Shown here piece after piece: positions 5,908 through 15,010 of a stretch of DNA of 51,750 bases (its first letter is position 1; the number at the start of each line of letters is the position of its first letter). Below the pieces are notes generated by a model that worked only from the letters and a program-made list of their open reading frames with translations, did no database searches and was not told where the DNA came from. Source of the DNA: Methylococcaceae bacterium UBA975 (GTDB lineage Bacteria > Pseudomonadota > Gammaproteobacteria > Methylococcales > Cycloclasticaceae); the NCBI GenBank assembly GCA_002292375.1, contig DBBV01000005.1:1-51750 (forward strand), read 5' to 3'. A program made the position numbers and the translations under genes.

Positions 5908-7362
5908 ATGAGTAAAGTTGATAATCAATTATCAAAAAAAATACAAGAAGACTTAGACAAAGAATTTACATATTGCTGTAACGAGAACAAAGAAACATAT
6001 GCAGTAAAGAAAGGGCCATTTCACAACCCTATTACCTATTCTATTTATGATGATGACTTTAAGGCCAAGTGTTATGAGCTAGGGTTAAATCATGATGAGC
6101 ATGTTACGGAAAGCGTATATAAAAAAATCATCGAAATTTGCTCAGCCAAAGCATACGTATCCAAAAAAATCATCCATATGCCGCTTCGCGTGGCTGCTAT
6201 CGAGGACGGAATCGAAATAGATCAAGGCGATGAAAAACATACGGTATTTCAAGTCAAAAAAGATGGTGTTAAATCGATAACAAGTGGTTCACAAACGTAC
6301 TTTAAACGGTCAGCTGCGATGTTGTCGCTACCAGATTTAATTGATGACGGTGATATTAACGAGTTAAAAGATTATGTAACCTTTGAGGAGATTCCTTTTC
6401 AGTTATTTGTTTGCATAATCACTTTCTGGCTTGCACACCCGAAGATTGATTCGACGAGCTATCCATTATTAATACTTATTGCTGATCAAGGCTCAGGTAA
6501 AACGTTTCTTTGCAAAACGGTGCTTCGATCCCTCATAGATCCATCTATATTTGGCGTACAAGCTTACCCAAAAAATATGCAAGACTTAGTTCTTGCAAGT
6601 CAACTCTCTCACCTGCAAATTTATGACAATGTGACCTACCTATCTCTAGATGATGCAAACATATTGTGCATTATGTCTACAGGTGGTTCATTAACCACAA
6701 GACGGTTATATAGCAACTCCCAAGTTGTGAACCATAAGCTTCACGCCCCTTGTGTTCTCAATGGCCTTATTAACTTTGTCCCCACCCCTGATCTAGCGCA
6801 GCGGTGCTTAATGCTAGAGCTTCCAGTTTTAGAGCCCAACAATAGGCGCTCCGAGAAAGAATTGATGGATGCTTTTAGCGAAGCCAAACCACGCATCTTG
6901 ACGGGATTACTCAAACTAATCTCTCAAGTGTTCGGTGTATTAGATGGTATTGAAGTCATTCATAAAGAACGCATGCTGGACTTTTCTAAATGGATTGCTG
7001 CCGTTGAAAAAGTCCAAGGACTTGAAGCAGGTCTACTACAAAATGCATATCACCAAATACTAGTTGAGTCACAAATTGACAGCGTGCAGGGGGATCAATT
7101 GGCATCTGCTGTACATCAGGCTGTAACAGAAACAGGAAAAGACAGTTGGTCTGGTACGTCCAAAGAGCTCCTAACGCACTTAGAGACCTCCATGAAGATT
7201 GACTGTGGTGACACTCGCTCGAACAAATGGCCTAAGAATGCGATCGCCTTAAGTAAACGACTAAGGATCGCTAAGGCTGCTTTGCTCGTACAAGGCGTTG
7301 AAGTGACCTTCACCCGCGGAAAGGAACGCATTATTAAAATAACCAATTTGGAGACTTACTAA
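5908..7362 (+). CDS. P-loop ATPase, mobile-element replication type
   Basis: A 484-residue protein with GGAG nine bases before ATG. A Walker A motif, ADQGSGKT, lies near residues 192-200 after the hydrophobic strand PLLILI. The following LQIYDNVTYLS fills the Walker B position with Asp-Asn rather than Asp-Glu, and STGGSLTTRRLYSNSQ and VLNGLINFVPTPDLAQRCL form the sensor and arginine-containing segments. This pattern recalls AAA or SF3-like ATPases carried by phages and integrative elements, often beside primase or replication genes; I do not see a primase domain in it. It probably acts as a helicase-like or loading ATPase in element replication. Its stop overlaps the next start by one base. 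Confidence 0.7.
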   Translation: MSKVDNQLSKKIQEDLDKEFTYCCNENKETYAVKKGPFHNPITYSIYDDDFKAKCYELGLNHDEHVTESVYKKIIEICSAKAYVSKKIIHMPLRVAAIEDGIEIDQGDEKHTVFQVKKDGVKSITSGSQTYFKRSAAMLSLPDLIDDGDINELKDYVTFEEIPFQLFVCIITFWLAHPKIDSTSYPLLILIADQGSGKTFLCKTVLRSLIDPSIFGVQAYPKNMQDLVLASQLSHLQIYDNVTYLSLDDANILCIMSTGGSLTTRRLYSNSQVVNHKLHAPCVLNGLINFVPTPDLAQRCLMLELPVLEPNNRRSEKELMDAFSEAKPRILTGLLKLISQVFGVLDGIEVIHKERMLDFSKWIAAVEKVQGLEAGLLQNAYHQILVESQIDSVQGDQLASAVHQAVTETGKDSWSGTSKELLTHLETSMKIDCGDTRSNKWPKNAIALSKRLRIAKAALLVQGVEVTFTRGKERIIKITNLETY

Positions 7363-7613
7363 TGGGCCCTTACTCCACAGAAGATGCTTTAAGTGACCTT
7401 ATTGAAATGGTTTTACCCCAAATCAAGTTATTACCAAAAGGCACCACAATCAGAACTAAGCGCTTGTTTGAGCCGGAGTTTTGGCGAACTACCTCTAAAA
7501 GCCTTCATCTTGAATTTGGGCACCTTGTAGCCGATCTTGTGCGACAAAAAAGGCTGCCACTCACCTTTGTAAATAAAGCCACAAATAACCACCAGCAATA
7601 CATCGTTATTTAA
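7362..7613 (+). CDS. Small protein coupled to the ATPase, 83 aa
   Basis: An 83-residue protein starts at TAATG overlapping the ATPase stop, with GGAG upstream inside the ATPase gene. It begins MGPYSTEDALSDLIEMVLPQ and contains basic stretches (GTTIRTKRLF, LVRQKRLPLTF), compatible with a winged-helix-like nucleic-acid-binding fold. Overlapping translation suggests it works with the ATPase, for example as an accessory subunit. This is inference; no family is recognised. Confidence 0.6.
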   Translation: MGPYSTEDALSDLIEMVLPQIKLLPKGTTIRTKRLFEPEFWRTTSKSLHLEFGHLVADLVRQKRLPLTFVNKATNNHQQYIVI

Positions 7614-7716
7614 GTTTCATTTTCCATACTTCCCACGGTTACATCTTAATCAGGTGTAGCTGTGGTGATTCAACCTAATCTTTATTCCATTTCACCAACC
7701 CAACAGGAGCATTCAC

Positions 7717-8901
7717 ATGCCAATAGTAAACTTAACCAAAGAATTCATATCCACAAAGCTCACATGCCCACCTGGAAAACGCAAAATAGAATATGTATCA
7801 GATGATCGCAGCGGGCTATATATTTCAGTAACCGCATCGAATCAGAATTCCGGTACATTCTACCTTCGTTACAGAAGCCCCAACAACGACAAAACTAGCC
7901 ATATCAAACTCGGCCGAACATCTGACAAATCGTTCGAGGAAACGAAAACAAAGGTCACTGAATATCGTACTCAAATAGCCAAAGGTATCGACCCAAGGGA
8001 TAGCATAAAGGACGCTAAATCCATACCCCTGTTCAGCACTTTCTGGGAGGAGCAATTCCTGCCACATGCAAAGCTACATAAACGCTCTTGGGTTTGTGAC
8101 GAAAGCTTATATAACTTACATCTGAAAAAAGAGTTCGGCCAGCTGAAGCTAAACCAAATTACCCGTGGTCAAGTACAAGACTTGCACTCAAGGTTACGTC
8201 AGTCTGGCTTAGCACCCGCAACATGCGATCATTACTCCAAGCATATGCGCCACGTACTCAACCTTGCGGTTAGCTGGGACATCATTGAGAAAAATCCGGT
8301 TACTGCCATTACGCTTTTCAAAGCTGACAACCAGATCAATAATACGCTGAATGATGAAGAGCTTGGTCGACTGGTATCTCTCTTGAAGGAACACCCTAAT
8401 AGGCCAACTGCTAATGCGGCCTTATTTCTACTCAGTACGGGTGCAAGGCTCAATGAGGCATTGAAAGCTAAGTGGGAACATATTGATATTGATAATAAGG
8501 TTTGGATTATTCCATCAAGTAACTCAAAGTCAAAACGTGTTCGCTCAATCCCCCTTAACTCAAGTGCCCTTGCTGTTCTTAATGATCTGGGAACGCGTGG
8601 TGAGCATGAGTTTCTCTTCGTAAACCCTAGAACAGGCAACCCATTGACATGCATTCAAAAGGGCTGGAGAAGTATTCGTGCTGAAGCTGGCTTACCTAAC
8701 CTTAGATTGCATGATTTACGCCATTCCTTTGCAAGTCTTTTGGTGAACAGTGGGCAGACTCTCTATTCTGTTCAGCGAATCCTCGGCCATGCAAACCCTA
8801 ATACGACGCTTCGTTATGCCCACCTCTCCACTAAATCACTACAGTCAGCCGCTGATAGCGCTTCAGATTGTATGGAACGTGCATTAAAGAAAGTTTCATA
8901 A
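7717..8901 (+). CDS. int: Tyrosine recombinase (integrase)
   Basis: A 394-residue site-specific recombinase. The N-terminal 80 residues resemble the arm-binding domain common in tRNA-targeting integrases (GLYISVTASN, GTFYLRYRS). The catalytic residues are visible: Arg244 in STGARLNEAL, a lysine near 267-270 in the hairpin SNSKSKR, His332 and Arg335 in LHDLRHSF, His358 in ILGHANPN and the nucleophile Tyr367 in LRYAHLS. All are intact, so the enzyme is likely active. CAGGAG lies at a good distance before the ATG. It lies about 1.2 kb left of the tRNA-Asn fragment, the probable attachment site it uses. No excisionase gene is recognised nearby. Confidence 0.95.
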   Translation: MPIVNLTKEFISTKLTCPPGKRKIEYVSDDRSGLYISVTASNQNSGTFYLRYRSPNNDKTSHIKLGRTSDKSFEETKTKVTEYRTQIAKGIDPRDSIKDAKSIPLFSTFWEEQFLPHAKLHKRSWVCDESLYNLHLKKEFGQLKLNQITRGQVQDLHSRLRQSGLAPATCDHYSKHMRHVLNLAVSWDIIEKNPVTAITLFKADNQINNTLNDEELGRLVSLLKEHPNRPTANAALFLLSTGARLNEALKAKWEHIDIDNKVWIIPSSNSKSKRVRSIPLNSSALAVLNDLGTRGEHEFLFVNPRTGNPLTCIQKGWRSIRAEAGLPNLRLHDLRHSFASLLVNSGQTLYSVQRILGHANPNTTLRYAHLSTKSLQSAADSASDCMERALKKVS

Positions 8902-9218
8902 AAAACTGGTCAACCGATGGGAGCTCACGCTTCTGTTGGTTGGCCACCCTCCCCCTATTTTTTTGGATTCAGGCCCCAAAATTCGGCCCCTCTCCGCCCG
9001 CTCTGCCTTCCTCTCGGAAAAACTCAGGGTCGGGTAACTGGGGCCATCCGGCGGAGAAAAGTGGCGAGAGCGGCAACCTCTGACAGATCGAAAAGTTAGG
9101 TCACCTAATATTTTGACAGTATGCACTATGCACTAATATATTTTACATGCGTCAGCTTGTTCACAATTGATGTCTGCTATAGTCTGATAAAATTGGGTTA
9201 TTTAAATCAAAGGGAATC
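8902..9218. other. Gap after integrase, GC-rich then AT-rich
   Basis: The first half (about 8930-9080) is GC-rich and open in several frames on both strands, but none has a convincing start signal or protein-like composition. The second half is A+T rich and probably holds the promoter of the lipoprotein gene, including a TATAGT box near 9177. No RNA gene or clear long repeat is seen. Confidence 0.4.
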
Positions 9219-9911
9219 ATGAAAAGAACAACAAGGATTATTACAGTAGTTTTATCACTGTTTTTAATTGTAGGTTGCGCAACACCGAAGCAAAACTACA
9301 TGCCAGAAGCAACAAACATAAGTGAACCCCCTATCGGTTCTATTAACACCGCGTTTGTTGGAGATGAAATGCTGAAACAAGGCAGATTTATTAAGTGGGA
9401 TGCAATATATATAAGCGAGATCATTAAACCCACTTGGAGCTATACATTATTTCCCGGTTATTATATTAAACAGGGTGAAGATACAGAAAGCAGCTTTTAT
9501 CTACCAAGTAACGAAGCAGGTAGCGGTAGAGTAGAAAAAAAAGCTGTGTCCGATAACTGGAAAAGCATACAGGTTTATAATTCAGAGAATAAAATTTGTG
9601 TTATTACAGTCTACCATGTTGCTGGATGCACTAATTCAAATGCCTTTGAGCGGACTACGACTCATTTGCGGTCCAGAAATTCATTTCAGCAAACATTAAT
9701 TTATAGTGGGCGTTTTGGTAATAAAGTTAATGTTGGATATCGAGAGTTCTCCAGTAGCGTAGCTAGACCGGCTTTCAATAACGATGTTGAATATGACATC
9801 TCTGTATCCAACCATATTGGTTACAAAGGTTCTAAACTTCAGGTATTAGAAGCGACAAATGAACATATAAAATACAAAGTAATTAAAAACTTCAACAGGG
9901 CCGTAGAATAA
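9219..9911 (+). CDS. Predicted lipoprotein, function unknown
   Basis: A 230-residue protein with a lipoprotein signal peptide: the basic start MKRTTRI, a hydrophobic core, and a lipobox ending LIVGC at about residue 20. The mature part is strand-rich with several cysteines (KICVITVYHVAGC) and no known motif. AAAGGGA before ATG is a fair ribosome-binding site. It lies between the integrase and the tRNA fragment, so it is probably the last gene of the element. A surface-exclusion or envelope-modifying role is conceivable but unsupported. Confidence 0.7.
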   Translation: MKRTTRIITVVLSLFLIVGCATPKQNYMPEATNISEPPIGSINTAFVGDEMLKQGRFIKWDAIYISEIIKPTWSYTLFPGYYIKQGEDTESSFYLPSNEAGSGRVEKKAVSDNWKSIQVYNSENKICVITVYHVAGCTNSNAFERTTTHLRSRNSFQQTLIYSGRFGNKVNVGYREFSSSVARPAFNNDVEYDISVSNHIGYKGSKLQVLEATNEHIKYKVIKNFNRAVE

Positions 9912-9937
9912 GTTTAGGTGAAGAAACCAACCACGAT

Positions 9938-10039
9938 TTCGGCATAGGTTCGAAGTTCGGTTTTGAGAATCCCTTACGCTTCTTCGGCTTACTGAAAAAT
10001 CACATGGGTATGTTTCCATAGAGGTTCGACATAGGTTCG
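9938..10039. repeat. Imperfect direct repeats next to the attachment site
   Basis: TTCGGCATAGGTTCG (9938-9952) recurs as TTCGACATAGGTTCG (10025-10039), 14 of 15 bases identical. Each copy is followed further on by AATCCCTT (9968 and 10072). They lie within 200 bases of the tRNA-Asn fragment and could be arm-type integrase binding sites or remnants of an earlier insertion. Confidence 0.5.
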
Positions 10040-10123
10040 GAAACTGGGATTTAGGCTCAACTCATAATGGAAATCCCTTCATTTTCTTAAGCTTAGGGAA
10101 GTCATAAAGTCCGGTCAAAGGTG

Positions 10124-10168
10124 CTGTTAATCATTGGGTCACTGGTTCGAGTCCAGTCGGAGGAGCCA
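10124..10168 (+). other. Attachment site: 3' fragment of tRNA-Asn(GTT)
   Basis: The 45 bases from CTGTTAATC to GGAGCCA reproduce the 3' part of a bacterial tRNA-Asn: anticodon loop CTGTTAA with anticodon GTT, T-arm ACTGG-TTCGAGT-CCAGT, acceptor strand CGGAGGA, discriminator G and CCA. The upstream bases do not pair as an anticodon stem and there is no D-arm, so this is not a full gene. Such fragments are left when an element recombines into the 3' end of a tRNA gene. The intact gene should lie left of the window in the same orientation. It marks the right end of the element. Confidence 0.85.
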
Positions 10169-10178
10169 AATATATCAA

Positions 10179-10211
10179 AGCCTTAGCATCGGGAGACGCT
10201 AGGGCTTTTTT
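10179..10211 (+). terminator. Rho-independent terminator after tRNA fragment
   Basis: AGCCTTAGC (10179-10187) pairs with GCTAGGGCT (10198-10206), with one G-T pair, and is followed by a run of T. It is probably the original terminator of the tRNA-Asn gene, displaced together with the 3' fragment by integration. Confidence 0.75.
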
Positions 10212-10574
10212 ATTGGGGCTAACTTTAGGTTAATTTTTTACAAATTCGGCATGGTTTTGGCCATCACCAACCAAAATACCTTTAAATTTCAATACAGCCC
10301 TAGCCAGTAAGGATTTCAGGCACTCTTTCACCGCGACACCGTAATAACAATAACGGGTTGTCACCCCTTAAGAATGAACAACCGTATTTTGAGAGTCTAG
10401 CGTTTATTTAAAAAGACTAGGCACCACTGATTTCTTGCGTTCGGGGCGTCTAGTTTAAATATCGCTTCGCCATCAAAATTGAACGGGCTGCTAATATTCT
10501 GATATAAGACAGACTACCTTTTATTCTTCATAGTAAGATTGCAATATCAGGCATTAAACATGGGATGAGGATTT
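10212..10574. other. Intergenic region before the RND exporter gene
   Basis: About 360 bases with no supported gene, RNA or repeat. It presumably holds the promoter of the exporter gene; I see no box clear enough to name. Confidence 0.4.
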
Positions 10575-13025
10575 ATGTCATTGTCACTAGCAGAACATTA
10601 TAAAAACTTAATTCTGGCGAGACCCAGGTTCATTTTATTTCTGTTTATCATAGTGGCCTGTTTAGCCGCTTATCAAGCCACTAAATTTCGTCTGGATGCC
10701 TCAGCCGATACACTGGTACTGGAGAATGATCAAGCCCTAGAATATTACCGCTCGATCAAGGCCCGTTACGGCTCAGACGATTACCTGATCATCACCTACA
10801 CACCAGAGCAAGACCTGTTCAGCGAGCCCGTACTGGCGGATATTCAGTCTTTGCGTGATGAACTGTCGACCATCAAGAATGTCTCATCGGTGGTCACTAT
10901 TTTGGATGTACCGCTCATCGAAGGCCATGATATAACCGTTCTGGAAAATCCAGAAACAGACCGAGATGATGCCCGTCGTGAGCTGACAAACAGCCCCATT
11001 TACCAGAACCTTGTTATTAGTAGCGACGCTAAAACAACCGCATTACAAGTCAATTTAAAGCGTGATGAAACCTGGCATCGCTTGCTGCGCGAGCGCAACC
11101 AATTACGAGAGAAAAGGTTGCTAGGTGATATTTCGCCAGCCGATAAAAAAGAATTAATAGCGGTTAGCCAGCAGTTTGAAGTCTACAGCGCTAAGCTGCA
11201 GAGTCAGCAAAACCAAGACATTGCCAGCATACGCGCTATTATGCACAAACATAAACGCCATGCCGAGCTATTCCTTGGCGGCGTCCCGATGATCACGGCC
11301 GATTCCATCGATTTTGTTCGCCATGACATCATCGTATTCGGTATTGGCGTTATTTGCTTTCTACTAATCATTCTTAGCGTTGCATTCGGTCAATTCCGAT
11401 GGGTGATATTTCCCACGTTAACCTGCCTTATAACAGGCCTCATGACGATGGGTTTTTTAGGTTACGCGGATTGGCCTGTAACGGTCGTCTCTTCAAACTT
11501 TATTTCATTATTGCTGATTATTACCCTCTCGTTAACAGTGCACCTCATCGTGCGTTATCGGGAACTGCACCAGCAAAACCCCGATGCCAGCCAGAACCAG
11601 CTGGTTTTAGACACGGTAAAAAGCAAGGTACTACCCTGCTTCTACACTGCGATTACCACTATGGTGGCATTCGGCTCACTGCTGGTTAGTGGTATCCGGC
11701 CGGTCATCGATTTTGGCTGGATGATGGCGGTTGGCATCACCATTTCTTTTCTTGTCACCTTTACCCTTTTTCCGGCCTTACTGGTTTTATTGCAGCCAAA
11801 GCAGCCGAGACAGCGCCGAGACATTACTGGCGCTATCACCCAATTTTTTGCTCAACAAATTGAGCGTCATGGCAATGGTCTTCTTGCTACTTTTTTTATT
11901 GTCATTGCCTTAAGCCTCGTTGGCATCTCGTCGCTTAGCGTCGAAAACCGTTTTATTGATTACTTCAAGGAATCTACTGAAATTTATCAAGGCATGCAGT
12001 TGATTGATCGCAAGCTGGGTGGAACCACACCACTTGAAGTGATTATCGATTCGCCAACGGAGACACCGCTCGAGCAGCAGGAAGAGGCTTTTCTCGACGA
12101 CGAAGACCTTGAAGCCCTTGAATTTGAGGACGCAGGTATAACCAGCCGCAGCTACTGGTTTAATAGCTTTATGGCCGAAAGGGTTGCGGCTATTCATGAC
12201 TACCTTGATAGCCTGCCTGAAACTGGCAAGGTACTCTCAATCAGCAGTTCACTAAGAATGCTTGAACGCTTAAACGAACAGGCCGTAGTGGATGATTTTT
12301 TCCTGTCGGTTTTATACAAAAAGTTGCCCGATGAAATTAAAGCGGCCCTTTTTACTCCTTACCTGTCCGAAGATGGCGACCAAATACGGTTTACTATTCG
12401 GGTGTTCGAATCCGATGCGACGCTGAAACGCGAAGCACTTCTACAGAAAATACGCACACACCTAACAACTGAGCTGAATCTACAGGATGAACAAGTTCAC
12501 CTCACCGGGATGGTGGTGTTATACAACAACATGTTACAAAGCCTTTTTCGTTCACAGATACTCACCATTGGGGTGGTATTTATCGCGATTTTACTGATGT
12601 TCATTGCCTTGTTTAAAAACCTGAAAATGGCGGCGATTGCACTGATTCCAAACTTAACTGCAGCCGCGCTGGTGCTGGGCCTGATGGGCTGGTTACGGAT
12701 TCCGCTGGATATTATGACGATTACCATTGCAGCCATCAGCATCGGCATTGCGGTAGATAACACGATTCACTACGTGCACAGGGTGACGTTGGAATATCAA
12801 AAAGACAACGACTATTGGGGTGCCGTTAGGCGTTCACACCAAAGTATAGGTCGGGCGATGTATTACACCAGCATCACGATTACACTAGGGTTTTCTATCC
12901 TGGTTCTGTCTAACTTTATACCCACAATCTATTTTGGCTTATTGACCGGTTTTTCGATGATAGTTGCCCTGCTGGCCGACCTGATATTGCTGCCGTTACT
13001 TATTGTCAGATTCAAGCCACTTTGA
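10575..13025 (+). CDS. RND-superfamily exporter (MMPL/HpnN-like)
   Basis: An 816-residue inner-membrane protein with the two-fold RND layout: one helix near 15-35, a large periplasmic domain to about 245, five helices between about 250 and 410, a helix near 435-455, a second periplasmic domain, and five helices from about 660 to the end. GIAVDNTIHYVHR near 725 is the RND motif of helix 10-type segments, with the charged residue used for proton coupling. Such proteins export lipids, hopanoids or other hydrophobic molecules; no adaptor or porin gene is adjacent, which fits the single-component group. The first large loop carries a long Glu/Asp-rich insert in its second domain (about 495-520). 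GAGG precedes the ATG. The substrate is unknown. Confidence 0.85.
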   Translation: MSLSLAEHYKNLILARPRFILFLFIIVACLAAYQATKFRLDASADTLVLENDQALEYYRSIKARYGSDDYLIITYTPEQDLFSEPVLADIQSLRDELSTIKNVSSVVTILDVPLIEGHDITVLENPETDRDDARRELTNSPIYQNLVISSDAKTTALQVNLKRDETWHRLLRERNQLREKRLLGDISPADKKELIAVSQQFEVYSAKLQSQQNQDIASIRAIMHKHKRHAELFLGGVPMITADSIDFVRHDIIVFGIGVICFLLIILSVAFGQFRWVIFPTLTCLITGLMTMGFLGYADWPVTVVSSNFISLLLIITLSLTVHLIVRYRELHQQNPDASQNQLVLDTVKSKVLPCFYTAITTMVAFGSLLVSGIRPVIDFGWMMAVGITISFLVTFTLFPALLVLLQPKQPRQRRDITGAITQFFAQQIERHGNGLLATFFIVIALSLVGISSLSVENRFIDYFKESTEIYQGMQLIDRKLGGTTPLEVIIDSPTETPLEQQEEAFLDDEDLEALEFEDAGITSRSYWFNSFMAERVAAIHDYLDSLPETGKVLSISSSLRMLERLNEQAVVDDFFLSVLYKKLPDEIKAALFTPYLSEDGDQIRFTIRVFESDATLKREALLQKIRTHLTTELNLQDEQVHLTGMVVLYNNMLQSLFRSQILTIGVVFIAILLMFIALFKNLKMAAIALIPNLTAAALVLGLMGWLRIPLDIMTITIAAISIGIAVDNTIHYVHRVTLEYQKDNDYWGAVRRSHQSIGRAMYYTSITITLGFSILVLSNFIPTIYFGLLTGFSMIVALLADLILLPLLIVRFKPL

Positions 13026-13035
13026 GTTAGCTTAG

Positions 13036-13063
13036 GCGCTAATAGCTTAAGTGCTAATAGCTT
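13036..13063. repeat. Short tandem repeat
   Basis: GCGCTAATAGCTT (13036-13048) and GTGCTAATAGCTT (13051-13063) repeat with a 15-base period just after the exporter stop codon. No function is proposed. The convergent ABC gene ends at 13217. Confidence 0.5.
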
Positions 13064-13216
13064 GGGATTAAAGGCTTAGAACATTTTTACTAACCACTCG
13101 CCATCGCAAAACCACGGGGAATAATAAATCAAGGGGGTCTAAATCTAAATCAAGGACTCAGCCAGTTCAATCGTTCACTTGTTCATTCACTTGATGACCC
13201 AAGTTACCCCTAACGA

Positions 13217-15010
13217 TTAATTTTCAAACTGTAATTCAGCAAGCCTTGCGTACAAGCCGCCATTTATTCGCAGTTCGGCCGCATCGCCTGTTTCTACAAT
13301 CTCACCATTTTCCATAACGACGATTTTATCGGCCTTTTGTACCGTGGCTAATCGGTGGGCGATAATCAATGTGGTTCTGCCTTGCATGGCTGCATTGAGC
13401 CCTTCTTGTACAAGTATTTCAGATTCAGCATCCAGCGCACTGGTGGCTTCGTCTAATAATAAAATAGGCGCGTTTTTTAACATCGCACGCGCAATGGCAA
13501 TGCGTTGTCGTTGCCCACCCGATAAACGTGTACCCCGCTCACCTAAAAAGGTGTTGTAACCATCGGGTAATTGCGGCACAAATTGCGCGACTTGTGCCGC
13601 ATTGGCTGCGGCGATGACGGCATCATCCGTGGCGTTGGGTTGTCCGTAACGGATGTTTTCTAATACATTGGCAGAAAATATTACCGGGTCCTGCGGAACG
13701 ACTGCGATTAAGCGCCGTAAATCATGCAAGCTAATGTCACTGATGTTTTGACCATTAATGGCAATGCTGCCCGTTTGCGCATCGTAGAAGCGTAATAATA
13801 GCTGAAAAATGGTGGTTTTTCCTGCGCCTGACGGCCCAACCAAGGCGACGGTTTCGCCGGCGTTAATGTGTAAATTTACGTTGTTTAAGGCGGGGTTACG
13901 TGGCCGCGATGGGTAGTGAAAGGTCACCGTGTTAAATTGGATTTCGGCTTGGGATACGCTAGCTAAGGGTAATGGCTTAGCCGCTTCAGTAATCGCTGTT
14001 TCTGCATGCAATAATTCAAGTAAACGCTCAGTAGCGCCAGCGGCACGCATAATATCGCCCCACACCTGCGCCATTGTGCTCACGCTACCGGCCACCATCG
14101 CGGCGTATAAGACAAATGAAGCCAGTTCGCCACCTGTCATCACGCCCTCACTCACTTGCCGCGCGCCTAACCATAAAACAAAAATAATCGTACCCATAAC
14201 TGCGGTAATAATCACCGCCGTCAGTAATGCCCTAACCTTTATTCTTCGAAGCGCGGTTAAAAAGCTTAACTGTGCGCTAGCAGTAAAGCGGTCCGTTTCA
14301 CGCGTTTCTTGCGTATACGATTGCACCGTTGGCATGGCATTTAAAATTTCACCGGCCATTGCCGAGCTATCGGCAATACGGTCTTGTGATTCACGTGAGA
14401 GTTTTTTGACCGATCGGCCAATCAGCATGATGGGGAAAATTAAACAGATCATCAAACCAATATTGATCGAAAACAAGTAAAAGCTAGTCACGGCAAGCAT
14501 GATCATGCCACCGGTAAACTGAAACACGCTACGTAAACCCATTGACGCTGAGCTACCAACAACCGTTTGAATCAGAGTGGTATCACCGGTTAAACGAGAC
14601 AGCACTTCGCCCGTTTGCAAGGTTTCAAAAAACTGTGGTGATTGCCGCAGTACACGGGCATACACCCCACTGCGTAAATCCACCGTTACCCGCTCACCGA
14701 TCCATGACACCATGTAAAAACGCGAAGCGACCATAATCGCCCAAAAAGTGGCCAAGCCAAACAGCACGCCAAACTTCGTGTCCATGTTAACCGTCGGGGC
14801 TGCGCCATTACTGTTACCAAAGCCCACATCAATTAAATCACGAAAGGCCAAAGGCACTAGAAGTAACGTTGCAGAAGCCAAGCATAACAACACAAAAGCA
14901 ATGCCCACTTGTAAACGATAAGGTTTTAAAAAAGGCCATAAATCTTTTAACGAGATAACGTGTTTTGATTTGGCTTTGTCTTGGAATTGTTTTGTATTTG
15001 CTTGCGCCAT
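13217..15010 (-). CDS. ABC exporter, fused membrane and ATPase domains
   Basis: A 597-residue half-transporter. The membrane domain (about 30-330, six helices) precedes the ATPase domain (about 355-597). Walker A GPSGAGKTT lies near 391-399, the signature LSGGQRQR near 495, Walker B ILLLDEATSALD near 516-527 and the H-loop IIAHRLAT follows. All catalytic residues are intact. It belongs to the MsbA/BmrA type and acts as a homodimer in the inner membrane, exporting lipids or drugs. Two features argue against it being the essential MsbA itself: no lpxK follows it, and it is a stand-alone gene. The gene is convergent with the RND exporter. Confidence 0.9.
   Translation of the reverse strand: MAQANTKQFQDKAKSKHVISLKDLWPFLKPYRLQVGIAFVLLCLASATLLLVPLAFRDLIDVGFGNSNGAAPTVNMDTKFGVLFGLATFWAIMVASRFYMVSWIGERVTVDLRSGVYARVLRQSPQFFETLQTGEVLSRLTGDTTLIQTVVGSSASMGLRSVFQFTGGMIMLAVTSFYLFSINIGLMICLIFPIMLIGRSVKKLSRESQDRIADSSAMAGEILNAMPTVQSYTQETRETDRFTASAQLSFLTALRRIKVRALLTAVIITAVMGTIIFVLWLGARQVSEGVMTGGELASFVLYAAMVAGSVSTMAQVWGDIMRAAGATERLLELLHAETAITEAAKPLPLASVSQAEIQFNTVTFHYPSRPRNPALNNVNLHINAGETVALVGPSGAGKTTIFQLLLRFYDAQTGSIAINGQNISDISLHDLRRLIAVVPQDPVIFSANVLENIRYGQPNATDDAVIAAANAAQVAQFVPQLPDGYNTFLGERGTRLSGGQRQRIAIARAMLKNAPILLLDEATSALDAESEILVQEGLNAAMQGRTTLIIAHRLATVQKADKIVVMENGEIVETGDAAELRINGGLYARLAELQFEN

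Noticed and set aside
8868..9126. Several short frames on both strands after the integrase
   Set aside because: They arise from GC-rich sequence, have no ribosome-binding site and look unlike proteins.
10100..10168. A complete tRNA gene
   Set aside because: The T-arm, acceptor end and anticodon loop are present, but the anticodon stem does not pair and the D-arm is absent, so only a 3' fragment is supported.
1..10168. Complete prophage
   Set aside because: There is an integrase and a replication-type unit, but no capsid, portal, terminase, tail or lysis genes, so a plasmid-like or satellite element fits better.
13929..14480. 183-aa plus-strand frame
   Set aside because: It is antisense to the well-supported ABC exporter and shows no protein-like pattern.
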